From an uncultured Prevotella sp. (GTDB taxonomy: Bacteria; Bacteroidota; Bacteroidia; Bacteroidales; Bacteroidaceae), in assembly GCA_900762125.1 (NCBI GenBank), contig CAAFFL010000249.1, positions 1-15,123 of the forward strand: a DNA stretch of 15,123 nucleotides, given 5' to 3'. Under the pieces are notes generated by a model. The model ran no database searches, was not told where the DNA came from, and worked only from the letters and a program-made list of their open reading frames with translations. Numbering within the stretch: position 1 is the stretch's first letter; the number at the start of each line of letters is the position of its first letter. The position numbers and the translations under genes are program-made. Positions 1 to 6,433 of this stretch are shown piece after piece.

Positions 1-1056
1 CCATTATTAGGAGGTAATTTGTCTTTGGGTGGTGAATATTCCAATACCCATCGTACCTCAAAGTATCAAGTGGTGCCAACTAACTTGGTATCGGATGACG
101 ACAGCCGTATTACAGAAAGTATGACATCTTCATTCTTGACCTATTCAAGGGATTTCGGAAACGTGAGCATGGAGGCAGGACTGAGATACGAGTACATCGA
201 CTTCAATTACTATGAGTATGGCAAGTATGTGCCTGGGCAAAGCAAGTCGTACGGCAATTGGTTCCCATCGCTTAGCTTATCGATGCCTGTAGGCAAGGTA
301 CAGATGCAATTGAGCTATGCTACCGACATCGACCGCCCTTCCTATAATTACTTGCGTAGCGGTATTCAGTATGACAACCGCTACACGTATGAAACCGGAA
401 ATCCATTCTTAGTGTCTGAGATAAGCAAAAATCTCAACTACGAGTTAGCTTACAAGTGGTTGACTTTCGATATGACCTACAGCCATACTTCGCATACGAT
501 GATGTCGAATATGGAGACTTACAAAGACAATCCTGCAATAGGACTGCTTAAGCCTGTGAATGGAAAGGCATATAATCATATAGAAGCTTCCGTCAACTTA
601 TGCCCTTCGTTTGGCATTTGGCATCCTTCATTTACGGCATCTGTGGCAAAGCAGTGGCTTGATATGGATGCACATGATGGCAAAATATCCAACAATCCGA
701 TGGCAGTATTCAACTTTAATAACACCTTCAACACCAAGTTGGCAATGTTAACGTGGATGATGTCGTATACCACAAAAGGATATGAGAGAAATATATATTT
801 ATATAAGCCAAAATTTTGTACCAATGTATCTGTATATAAGTCTTTCTTGAAAGACCGTTTGTCGTTTGATCTCTTTATCTATGATTTGTTTGGACACATT
901 AGCCACATGAGTGCTCATTATGGCAAAATGAAGGACTTGATTGTTGATGGACTGTCAACAAGCAAAGTGTCGCTTACTGTACGGTATAAGTTCAACACTA
1001 CAAGAAGCAAATATAAGGGTACGGGTGCTGGAGAAAGCCAGAAGAACAGAATGTAA
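1..1056 (+). CDS. C-terminal part of an outer-membrane beta-barrel receptor (OMP_b-brl_3 / TonB-dependent type), 5' truncated by window
   Basis: The frame is open from base 1, so the gene begins upstream and only about 351 C-terminal residues are seen. The protein is built of alternating polar/aromatic strands rich in Y, S, N and T, such as GLRYEYIDFNYYEYGKY and LQLSYATDIDRPSYNYL-like stretches, as in an outer-membrane barrel. The segment with DRPSYNYL, then ETGNPFL and a C-terminal VSLTVRYKFN followed by a K/G-rich tail (TTRSKYKGTGAG), resembles Bacteroidota OMP_b-brl_3 proteins, which are large TonB-receptor-like barrels with an N-terminal carboxypeptidase-regulatory domain. Substrate cannot be told from this part. 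Base composition is lower in GC than the genes after position 3500. The next gene starts 50 bases downstream on the same strand, so co-transcription is possible. Confidence 0.85.
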   Translation, partial: PLLGGNLSLGGEYSNTHRTSKYQVVPTNLVSDDDSRITESMTSSFLTYSRDFGNVSMEAGLRYEYIDFNYYEYGKYVPGQSKSYGNWFPSLSLSMPVGKVQMQLSYATDIDRPSYNYLRSGIQYDNRYTYETGNPFLVSEISKNLNYELAYKWLTFDMTYSHTSHTMMSNMETYKDNPAIGLLKPVNGKAYNHIEASVNLCPSFGIWHPSFTASVAKQWLDMDAHDGKISNNPMAVFNFNNTFNTKLAMLTWMMSYTTKGYERNIYLYKPKFCTNVSVYKSFLKDRLSFDLFIYDLFGHISHMSAHYGKMKDLIVDGLSTSKVSLTVRYKFNTTRSKYKGTGAGESQKNRM

Positions 1057-1106
1057 TCTGTCTGCAGCATCCGGTAATGGTGTAATGACAATAAATCTCT
1101 CTATAA

Positions 1107-1700
1107 ATGAACAATCCAATAAAATTGTTGATTAGTGGCGCAGACATGGGAGGCTTGATAGCCTCCTGTGCCTTGCGCCATGACTTCCATGAAAGCTCTT
1201 GGCAGGAAGATAGATTTCAAATCTATCGCATAGAAAAGGATACGCTGACGGTGGAAGATGTGGATGCATGCGACTTGTCGGGCATCCGGTATGCGGTGAA
1301 TGCAACCTTGCATGACAACGAAGCCTCTTTCGCTTTCGATGAGAAATGCAAGGAACGGGGCATTACAGTTATCCATGCCGTCAATCTTGGCAAGGCTGCC
1401 TTTCTCGCTGTAGAGAAACCGAAAGGCTATCCATTCAGCGAAGTAGTGAAAAAAGGAACGGATGATTTCCGTTGCTCATTAGGCAAGTATATCTCGCAGT
1501 ACGGAATGTTCTGGCAGATGCCTGTACCTAGGATAGATGAAGCCATCAGGCAATATTCCAAGGAGTCTTTTCCGCAACTGGGCATCGGGGCATATATTGC
1601 CGCCGGCTATTGTACTAATATACTCGCAAACCTTGCGGAAGGCAAGGAGGTGAAATTCTTCCCCAAGTTCTATCTCTCGCCATTGTTGGAAGAGATATGA
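1107..1700 (+). CDS. ThiF/HesA-family-like protein, shortened and probably without adenylation activity
   Basis: This encodes 197 residues from an ATG directly preceded by an in-frame TAA, so it cannot extend upstream. The C-terminal two thirds resemble ThiF/HesA (E1-like) proteins of Bacteroidota: a strand ending VNATLHDNEASFAFDEKC (about residues 63-80), then ITVIHAVNLGKAAFLAV, and a tail with IAAGYCTNILANLAEGK and FPKFYLSPL. The N-terminus has KLLISGADMGG (residues 6-16) where family members carry a GxGGxG nucleotide loop. Only about 45 residues separate this loop from the VNATL strand, against roughly 90-100 in typical ThiF. The acidic-Asp/NxxRQ region needed for adenylation is not visible. 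It could be a decayed gene or a repurposed Rossmann-fold protein. It converges with the broken LuxR-type gene, ending 6 bases from it. Confidence 0.6.
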   Translation: MNNPIKLLISGADMGGLIASCALRHDFHESSWQEDRFQIYRIEKDTLTVEDVDACDLSGIRYAVNATLHDNEASFAFDEKCKERGITVIHAVNLGKAAFLAVEKPKGYPFSEVVKKGTDDFRCSLGKYISQYGMFWQMPVPRIDEAIRQYSKESFPQLGIGAYIAAGYCTNILANLAEGKEVKFFPKFYLSPLLEEI

Positions 1701-1706
1701 ATGCGA

Positions 1707-2337
1707 TTATATCATCTGATAGTTCGTGGCATGAAACAGCGCCTCGGCAATATTCTTCACGCCTATCTTGGCGAAAAGGTTGCGCTTGCAAGCCTTTATC
1801 GTATCCACCGACTTGCATAGTCGGTCGGCAATATCATTCATCGTGTAACCTTGGGCAGACAATCTCAAAACATCTCTCTCAGTCTCGCTCAAGGTTATGC
1901 CTTCTTTCTTTTCCCACTTATGGCGCAATGTGGAATATTCAAAATAGCTACGCTCACCATTCTTCTGCATGATGATATGTCCCGGTTCATCGGTAGCTGC
2001 CAAAGATACGGTGCAGAGGGCAAGCCAGATTCTTCCATCATCAGAAAGAAGTATCGGAGTAAGGTGATGATGAATCAATCGGCTATGCCGGCTCGATATA
2101 CATCTGATAGCCTGCGTCCATCAATTGCTCGGGTTCCAATCCGCAGAGATAAGCGAGGTTGTCTGATGCATAGATGAAGTCCTGATGAAAATAGTCGATG
2201 ATATAGACACACTGGTAGGTGCTGCGGGCAAAGGCCTTTGCCGTATTCACCAACAATTCTATCTTGTCGTAATCCTCCTTCGCTATGTGATTTACCTCAT
2301 TGGAATGGAGGAAGAAGTCATTTTTGTCGTTGCTCAT
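1707..2337 (-). pseudogene. Broken PAS-LuxR (GerE helix-turn-helix) transcriptional regulator
   Basis: Two adjacent reading frames together make one regulator. The upstream frame (2337 to 2083) starts MSNDKNDFFLHSNEVNH and carries the first half of a PAS-like domain (VYIIDYFHQDFIYASDNLAYLCGL...). It runs into TAG at 2083-2085. The second frame, shifted by one base, reads SRHSRLIHHHLTPILLSDDG and continues through a PAS end into a LuxR-type HTH (ITLSETERDVLRLSAQGYTMNDIADRL, then VDTIKACKRNLFAKIGVKNIAEAL), ending at 1707. From memory of this Bacteroidota family, a full member has about 45-50 more residues between the GYQMYIE and LIHHHLTPI segments. The junction near 2080-2095 is therefore an internal deletion with a frameshift, not a simple one-base error. 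It lies 15 bases after the Abi gene on the same strand. A remaining HTH fragment could still be translated from an internal TTG. Confidence 0.75.
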
Positions 2338-2352
2338 AAGCAGACTCTATAA

Positions 2353-3048
2353 TTACACTTTTAAACTATTTATCTTGGCACAGACACTTTGCACATGGTC
2401 AAGTCCATAAAGCATTGAATGTGAATCAATGCCCATCCACGAAAACAAGGTTTGAATTTTCTGGTATTCGTTGATAATGTAACTTGTATCAATCTCAGCC
2501 TCATGAAGTCTAAAGCATATCGGTTCGTGATGAGCAATTCTGTTTCGCAGACTGTTCACCTTGTCAAGTTCATTGAAAATGTAGGTGTTGTTGTATTGAA
2601 CAGCAGCCGATGAGCGAGGTTTGTTAGGAAAAGCCCTCAATAGACATTGTCCTGTTGCACGATACTGTAGTGAAGAATACATATATTTCCAAACTCCAAA
2701 TTCCATTTCGGCAATCAGCTTGGAATGAGAATAGTTACCTTGTCTATTCAAACGGTTGTATGCCTTTTCTATGATTTTCCGTGTTTCGTTCATGCGCCCA
2801 TTGGAGAATATTCCATTGTCTTGAACGGAATCTTTCAACCAATCCTCTCCCAAGCTCGGCACTAAAAGGCTATCTATCGCATTACGCAAAGCAACTTCAA
2901 AACAACTAACGATAGTGAACATCTCCTGCGACAAGCGCAAGTTGTAACGATACAAAGCCATAGCCTTGCGAGTGTCACCATTCGCAGCATCTTTGTATCT
3001 CTGTATTCGTTTGGCAGACAAAATCCGCTCAAATTCTAAATATTCCAT
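2353..3048 (-). CDS. Abi_2 (AbiD/AbiF-like) HEPN-domain protein, probable abortive-infection RNase toxin
   Basis: This is a complete 231-residue protein. It matches the Abi_2 family: an N-terminal helical region with ALYRYNLRLSQEMFTIVSCFEVALRNAI (residues 31-58, with the conserved ALRNAI), a middle with EMEFGVWKYMYSSL (114-127), and a C-terminal NSLRNRIAHHEPI (165-177). The last is a canonical HEPN RNase motif, with R168 and H173 spaced R-x4-H. Family members are soluble phage-resistance or toxin-antitoxin proteins thought to cut RNA. No membrane segment is seen. A TAnnTTTG-type box on this strand at 3166-3173 could drive it, giving a leader of about 110 bases that spans the hairpin region at 3075-3152. 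The broken LuxR gene follows closely. Family assignment is firm; phage defence is inferred from the family. Confidence 0.85.
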   Translation of the reverse strand: MEYLEFERILSAKRIQRYKDAANGDTRKAMALYRYNLRLSQEMFTIVSCFEVALRNAIDSLLVPSLGEDWLKDSVQDNGIFSNGRMNETRKIIEKAYNRLNRQGNYSHSKLIAEMEFGVWKYMYSSLQYRATGQCLLRAFPNKPRSSAAVQYNNTYIFNELDKVNSLRNRIAHHEPICFRLHEAEIDTSYIINEYQKIQTLFSWMGIDSHSMLYGLDHVQSVCAKINSLKV

Positions 3049-3065
3049 AAATATTTGTTCGTTTA

Positions 3066-3097
3066 CTTGGTTGTAACAAGAAAAAACACTATCTTTG
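3066..3097 (+). promoter_or_regulatory. Bacteroidota-type promoter for a small RNA
   Basis: CTTG at 3066-3069, 20 bases, then TATCTTTG at 3090-3097, which matches the TAnnTTTG -7 consensus. Transcription would begin near 3103-3105, just before the hairpin ending in a T-run. No protein-coding frame of use follows. Confidence 0.55.
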
Positions 3098-3103
3098 TAG
3101 CGT

Positions 3104-3152
3104 TGATTCCCGGTAGCCTCTGATTCGTCAAGCTATCGGGTCTTGTTTTTTA
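3104..3152 (+). ncRNA. Candidate short structured RNA next to the Abi_2 gene (abiF-RNA-like)
   Basis: CCCGGTAGC (3109-3117) pairs with GCTATCGGG (3132-3140): 9 pairs with one G-T wobble and a 14-base loop. TCTTGTTTTTTAT follows directly, so on the plus strand this reads as a compact RNA of about 50 nt ending in an intrinsic terminator. A matching promoter lies just upstream. AACAAGA at 3075-3081 and TCTTGTT at 3141-3147 form an outer inverted repeat, which would enlarge the hairpin if the region were transcribed from further out or from the other strand. Its position before an Abi_2 gene recalls the published abiF RNA motif, found upstream of such genes; I could not compare with its covariance model. 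The strand is inferred from the promoter and T-run. Confidence 0.5.
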
Positions 3153-3165
3153 TACAATTTGCCTA

Positions 3166-3200
3166 CAAAAATACATTTTTTTCTGCGATTACGATTAAAC
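3166..3200 (-). promoter_or_regulatory. Possible promoter of the Abi_2 gene
   Basis: On the minus strand TATTTTTG (3173-3166) matches TAnnTTTG. The -33 region is weak: GTTT at 3200-3197, 23 bases away. A transcript from here would run antisense across the candidate small RNA before reaching the Abi start at 3048. Confidence 0.35.
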
Positions 3201-3248
3201 CACATTATATAATTACAGAAAATTAACCGTAAAAAGTTGCTAAAAGTC

Positions 3249-3279
3249 CTTGCTGTTTCGTATTATTATTGTATTTTTG
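3249..3279 (+). promoter_or_regulatory. Distal promoter candidate for the sigma-factor gene
   Basis: CTTG at 3249-3252, 19 bases, then TATTTTTG at 3272-3279, matching the Bacteroidota consensus and spacing. It would give a leader of about 225 bases before the ATG at 3512. Confidence 0.5.
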
Positions 3280-3465
3280 CAACCCGAAAAGAGTTGTTTG
3301 ACAGCAAACCTATGAAGATGGCATAAATTAGAACTGTTGCCAAATCATTACCTCCATTAAGGTAAAAAACTCATAAATAGCTCATTTTTAGTTATTCGGC
3401 AGATTTTAGCGTAATTTTTGAAAAAAAAAGTGGAAGGTTATGGGGCGGAAACAAAAAATTATTTG

Positions 3466-3473
3466 TAACTTTG
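3466..3473 (+). promoter_or_regulatory. Proximal promoter box for the sigma-factor gene
   Basis: TAACTTTG matches TAnnTTTG. No clear TTTG is seen 19-21 bases upstream. Transcription would start near 3480, about 32 bases before the chosen ATG. This argues against a start at the in-frame upstream ATG (3440), which would lie ahead of the transcript. Confidence 0.45.
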
Positions 3474-3511
3474 TCTTTGAACACTTGAATCAACCGTGTA
3501 AACCTAAAGAA

Positions 3512-4387
3512 ATGCGACAACTCAAAATCACAAAGAACATTACAAGCCGAAACAGCGAGGCACTCGACAGGTACCTCACCGAGATTGCACGCGAACCTCT
3601 GCTCACACCCGAGGAGGAGGTCGAACTCGCACGTCTGGTGCACAAGGGTGGCCGCGATGGCGAACGCGCCCGCGACAAACTCGTGACGTGCAACCTGCGC
3701 TTTGTGGTCTCCGTGGCGAAGCAATACCAGCACCAGGGCATCTCCCTCATCGACCTCATCAACGAGGGCAACATGGGTCTGGTGAAGGCTGCGGAGAGGT
3801 TTGACGAGACACGCGGCTTCAAGTTCATCTCCTACGCCGTGTGGTGGATTCGCCAGAGCATCATGGAGGCGCTGGCGGTGAAGAGCCGCCTCGTCCGCGT
3901 GCCCCTGAACCAGGTGGGCACGGCAGGGAAGATCAACCGTGCCTCGGAGAAATTCCTGCAGGAGCACGGCCGCATGCCGTCGATCCACGAGCTCGCACAG
4001 GAGACGGGCATCGACGAGGACTCCATCCGCTCGGCACAGGACGCGAACAGTCACACGACGAGTATCGACGCACCACTGAGCACGGACGACACGAACTCCA
4101 TGGCGGACATGCTCTCCGCCGACGACCACGACTCGAAGTCGGACAGCGGCCTGGACCGTGAGTCGATGAACCAGTTTGTCTCCGACCTGCTGAAGGAGGT
4201 GCTCAACGAGCGTGAGCAGCTCATCGTGAAGAAGTCGTTCGGCATTGGTGGCATGGAGAAGAGCCTCGAGGAGATTGCCGACGACATGGGTATGACTCGC
4301 GAGCGCATCCGCCAGGTGCGCGAGAAGGCGCTGCGGAAGATCCGCAACTCGAAGTACGCCTCCACATTGCGGCAGTATCTGGGCTAA
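3512..4387 (+). CDS. rpoD: RNA polymerase sigma-70 factor, RpoD/SigA type
   Basis: This 291-residue protein is a primary-type sigma factor that directs RNA polymerase to promoters. The start at 3512 gives MRQLKITKNIT, the usual N-terminus of Bacteroidota RpoD; the in-frame ATG at 3440 would add 24 residues from promoter DNA. Region 1.2 covers about residues 15-50 (LDRYLTEIAREPLLTPEEE). Region 2 covers 60-125, with NLRFVVSVAKQYQ, DLINEGNMGL, RFDETRGFKF and YAVWWIRQSI. Region 3 runs about 135-215, and region 4 about 220-291, with the HTH MTRERIRQVREKALRKIR at 261-278. Length is typical for the phylum, where RpoD lacks region 1.1. The SRLVRVPLNQVG stretch and the region 3 linker are somewhat divergent from the usual Bacteroides sequence, so it could be a second, group-2 paralogue. 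The start of the GC-rich part of the window coincides with this gene. Confidence 0.93.
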   Translation: MRQLKITKNITSRNSEALDRYLTEIAREPLLTPEEEVELARLVHKGGRDGERARDKLVTCNLRFVVSVAKQYQHQGISLIDLINEGNMGLVKAAERFDETRGFKFISYAVWWIRQSIMEALAVKSRLVRVPLNQVGTAGKINRASEKFLQEHGRMPSIHELAQETGIDEDSIRSAQDANSHTTSIDAPLSTDDTNSMADMLSADDHDSKSDSGLDRESMNQFVSDLLKEVLNEREQLIVKKSFGIGGMEKSLEEIADDMGMTRERIRQVREKALRKIRNSKYASTLRQYLG

Positions 4388-4431
4388 GGCCACAGCCAGC
4401 CAGCGGTGCACATGAGACTGTGACCCTCAAG

Positions 4432-4710
4432 CTAGTAGTTGATCTCCGCGTCGGCATCGCCGTGGAGGGCGTCGTCGAGGTCGGCCCAACTCTGGAAGCC
4501 GGCGAAGAGGGCCAGACGGTCCTTGGCCTCGCGGGAGAGCTTCCGGCGGCCGGTGACGAGCTCCCAGAGCTTCTTCAGGGAGTGGCTGCTGAGGTTGATG
4601 TGGTGCTGGCCAAAGACACGGGACAGGTGTTCGAAGTCGGCCGTTACCTGATGAGGCTGCTTCATCCTCATGCCGGCTTCCGCAAAGAGCAGTTTCAAAT
4701 CGTGTTTCAT
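4432..4710 (-). CDS. Small DNA-binding-like protein of a Bacteroidota-specific type
   Basis: This 92-residue protein has no signal or membrane segment. Residues 38-80 (HINLSSHSLKKLWELVTGRRKLSREAKDRLALFAGFQSWADL) resemble a domain often found at the N-terminus of Bacteroidota proteins, with the pattern LS-x-x-TLKRLWGY...LDILARFLGY-x-x-W-x-DF. That domain looks like a compact helical, helix-turn-helix-like fold. Here it stands alone. A near-perfect promoter lies upstream, so the gene is likely real and expressed on its own. A purine-rich AAGGAGA lies about 13 bases before the ATG. It converges with rpoD, leaving 44 bases between stops. The DNA-binding role is inferred from the fold pattern only. 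Confidence 0.6.
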   Translation of the reverse strand: MKHDLKLLFAEAGMRMKQPHQVTADFEHLSRVFGQHHINLSSHSLKKLWELVTGRRKLSREAKDRLALFAGFQSWADLDDALHGDADAEINY

Positions 4711-4753
4711 GATCTACTAACGTTCTCCTTTCTTATATCTCTCAAATCTAGTG

Positions 4754-4784
4754 CAAAGGTACTAAGAAATCACAACTTAGCAAA
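4754..4784 (-). promoter_or_regulatory. Consensus Bacteroidota promoter for the 92-residue gene
   Basis: On the minus strand TTTG (4784-4781), 19 bases, then TACCTTTG (4761-4754). Both boxes and the spacing match the consensus exactly. The predicted start near 4747 leaves a leader of about 36 bases. Confidence 0.75.
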
Positions 4785-4823
4785 AAACTAAGCAGAAAAA
4801 CATCATATATCGAGAATAATGCG

Positions 4824-4831
4824 TAAATTTG
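4824..4831 (+). promoter_or_regulatory. Promoter -7 box for the AICAR transformylase gene
   Basis: TAAATTTG matches TAnnTTTG. No good -33 box is seen. The predicted start near 4838 leaves about 20 bases before the ATG at 4859 and rules out the longer TTG-initiated frame from 4829. Confidence 0.5.
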
Positions 4832-4858
4832 CAAGGAGAAGATAACAAATACAACGAT

Positions 4859-6040
4859 ATGAAAGAATACGCACTGAAGTACGGATGCAATCCGAACCAG
4901 AAGCCTGCCCGCATCTATATGGAGCAGGGTGAACTGCCCGTGGAGGTGATCAATGGCCGCGCCGGCTACATCAACTTCCTCGATGCACTCAACAGTTGGC
5001 AACTCGTCAAGGAGCTCAAGGCCGCCACAGGGCTGCCCGCCGCAGCGAGCTTCAAGCATGTCTCGCCCGCAGGCGCCGCCGTCGGCCTGCCACTGAGCGA
5101 CACGCTGAAGAAGATCTACTTCGTCGACGACATCGACTTCGAGCTCACGCCGCTCGCCAGCGCCTACGCCCGCGCCCGCGGTGCCGACCGTATGTGTTCC
5201 TACGGCGACTTCTGTGCCCTGAGCGACACGTGCGACGAGGCTACCGCACGCCTCATCAAGCGCGAGGTCAGCGACGGCGTCATCGCACCGGGCTACACAC
5301 CCGAGGCGCTCGCCATCCTGAAGGAGAAGCGCAAGGGCACCTACTGCGTCATCCAGATCGATCCCAACTACACGCCCGCGCCCATCGAGCACAAGCAGGT
5401 CTTCGGCATCACCTTCGAGCAGGGCCGCAACAATGTCGACCTCAACGACCCCGCCCTCTTTGGGAACATCCCGACGAAGAACAAGACGTTCACGCAGGAG
5501 GCGCTGCGCGACCTGAAGATTGCGCTCATCACGCTGAAGTACACCCAGAGCAACTCCGTCTGCTACGTCAAGGACGGCCAGGCCATCGGCATCGGTGCCG
5601 GTCAGCAGAGCCGCATCCACTGCACACGTCTCGCTGGCTCGAAGGCCGACGAGTGGTGGATGCGCCAGAGCCCGAAGGTGCTCTCCCTGCCGTTCAAGGA
5701 CCACATCCGCCGCGCAGACCGCGACAACGCCATCAACGTATACCTCTCGGAGGAGTATGAGGACCTGCTCGCCGAGGGTACGTGGCAGAACTTCTTCACT
5801 GAGAAGCCCGAGCCGTTCACACGCCCGGAGCAGAAGGAGTGGATCGCGAAGAACACAAATGTCTGCCTGGGCTCCGACGCGTTCTTCCCCTTCGGTGACA
5901 ACATCGAGCGCGCCCACAAGAGTGGCGTGGAGTATATCGCTGAGGCCGGCGGCTCGATCCGTGACGACAATGTCATCGAGACCTGCGACAAGTACGGCAT
6001 CGCCATGGCGTTCACGGGAGTAAGACTGTTCCACCACTAA
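4859..6040 (+). CDS. purH: Phosphoribosylaminoimidazolecarboxamide formyltransferase (AICAR transformylase), stand-alone
   Basis: This 393-residue cytosolic enzyme transfers a formyl group from 10-formyl-THF to AICAR, the ninth step to IMP. It corresponds to the C-terminal half of bifunctional PurH; the N-terminal IMP cyclohydrolase domain is absent, and such stand-alone enzymes of about 390 residues are usual in Bacteroidota. Visible motifs are LKYGCNPNQKPA (6-17), the catalytic Lys-His in SFKHVSPAGAA (K66-H67), SNSVCYVKDGQAIGIGAGQQ, and the C-terminal SDAFFPFGDNIERA with AGGSIRDDNVI and FTGVRLFHH. The ATG at 4859 fits the family start and the promoter position. The cyclohydrolase must be encoded elsewhere. 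The stop codon is only two bases from the inverted-repeat element that follows. Confidence 0.95.
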   Translation: MKEYALKYGCNPNQKPARIYMEQGELPVEVINGRAGYINFLDALNSWQLVKELKAATGLPAAASFKHVSPAGAAVGLPLSDTLKKIYFVDDIDFELTPLASAYARARGADRMCSYGDFCALSDTCDEATARLIKREVSDGVIAPGYTPEALAILKEKRKGTYCVIQIDPNYTPAPIEHKQVFGITFEQGRNNVDLNDPALFGNIPTKNKTFTQEALRDLKIALITLKYTQSNSVCYVKDGQAIGIGAGQQSRIHCTRLAGSKADEWWMRQSPKVLSLPFKDHIRRADRDNAINVYLSEEYEDLLAEGTWQNFFTEKPEPFTRPEQKEWIAKNTNVCLGSDAFFPFGDNIERAHKSGVEYIAEAGGSIRDDNVIETCDKYGIAMAFTGVRLFHH

Positions 6041-6042
6041 TC

Positions 6043-6208
6043 CTTTGAACTTTGAACTTTGAACTTTATGATTACGTAAAGCAAAATGATTGCAACCATG
6101 TCATGGCTGTCCTCACTAAAATCGTGAAGGCTACTAAAAATTAATAACCCAACTTTGACTCTACGAACTAATCATAAAGTTCAAAGTTCAAAGTTCAAAG
6201 TTCAAAGT
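6043..6208. repeat. 166-bp element with perfect 32-bp inverted ends made of a tandem heptamer
   Basis: The left arm 6043-6074 has three copies of CTTTGAA followed by CTTTATGATTA. The right arm 6169-6200 is its exact reverse complement, extended by one more heptamer to about 6208. The match includes the 11 non-tandem bases, so this is more than two independent simple repeats. The 94-base interior holds no gene. TAAT flanks both sides (6038-6041 and 6209-6212), a possible but weak 4-bp target duplication. The element exactly fills the gap between the purH stop and the next ATG. It could be a MITE-like element, an invertible segment, or a long terminator hairpin. Confidence 0.8.
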
Positions 6209-6210
6209 TA

Positions 6211-6402
6211 ATGATGGATGATTTTCAGAGTATTCTGGAAAACGGAATAACCTTCAAGGGTGGCGGTGGCCCGAAGCCCGTTAAGGACGACAAGGTCAAG
6301 ACCAAAGCCAAGAAGAAGAAATATATCACGGGCGCCCACGGCTCCGGCTCGGCTAAGCAAAAGGCAAAGTACCGGGAGCAGCGGGCTAACCGTCATAAAT
6401 AG
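6211..6402 (+). CDS. Small highly basic hypothetical protein
   Basis: This encodes 63 residues starting MMDDFQSILENGITFKGGGG; the second ATG is equally possible. The N-terminal 15 residues look amphipathic. After a glycine run the rest is strongly basic: lysine-rich KTKAKKKKYITGAHGSGSAKQKAKY, then an Arg/His-rich end REQRANRHK. No cysteines and no membrane segment. The charge suggests nucleic-acid or ribosome binding, but no family was recognised. A strong hairpin terminator follows 31 bases after the stop, which supports a real 3' end here. The start abuts the inverted-repeat element, so the element forms its whole upstream region. Confidence 0.6.
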   Translation: MMDDFQSILENGITFKGGGGPKPVKDDKVKTKAKKKKYITGAHGSGSAKQKAKYREQRANRHK

Positions 6403-6433
6403 AAACGACGGGCAAACCGACATAGACAAAAGC

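Larger units (their letters stand above)
3049..3511. other. Gene-free regulatory stretch between the Abi_2 and sigma-factor genes
   Basis: About 460 AT-rich bases with no credible coding frame. It holds the candidate small RNA, at least four TAnnTTTG boxes (two of them for the sigma factor), a short hairpin TTACCT/AGGTAA at 3348-3365, a GTTTG/CAAAC hairpin near 3296-3308 and an A-tract around 3421-3429. No tRNA-like or attachment-site repeat was recognised. Confidence 0.6.

Noticed and set aside
3348..3365. TTACCT/AGGTAA hairpin as a terminator or riboswitch upstream of rpoD
   Set aside because: Only 6 pairs, AT-rich, followed by A residues rather than a T-run; no known riboswitch pattern seen.
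3440..3511. Upstream in-frame ATG of rpoD at 3440
   Set aside because: The extra 24 residues read through the TAACTTTG promoter box, and the family N-terminus begins at 3512.
3392..4411. 339-codon minus-strand frame opposite rpoD
   Set aside because: Covers rpoD entirely and runs into the AT-rich promoter region; composition is that of an antisense shadow.
4748..6037. 429-codon minus-strand frame opposite purH
   Set aside because: Shadow of a strongly biased gene. The plus-strand product is an unmistakable AICAR transformylase, and the promoter at 4824 agrees with it.
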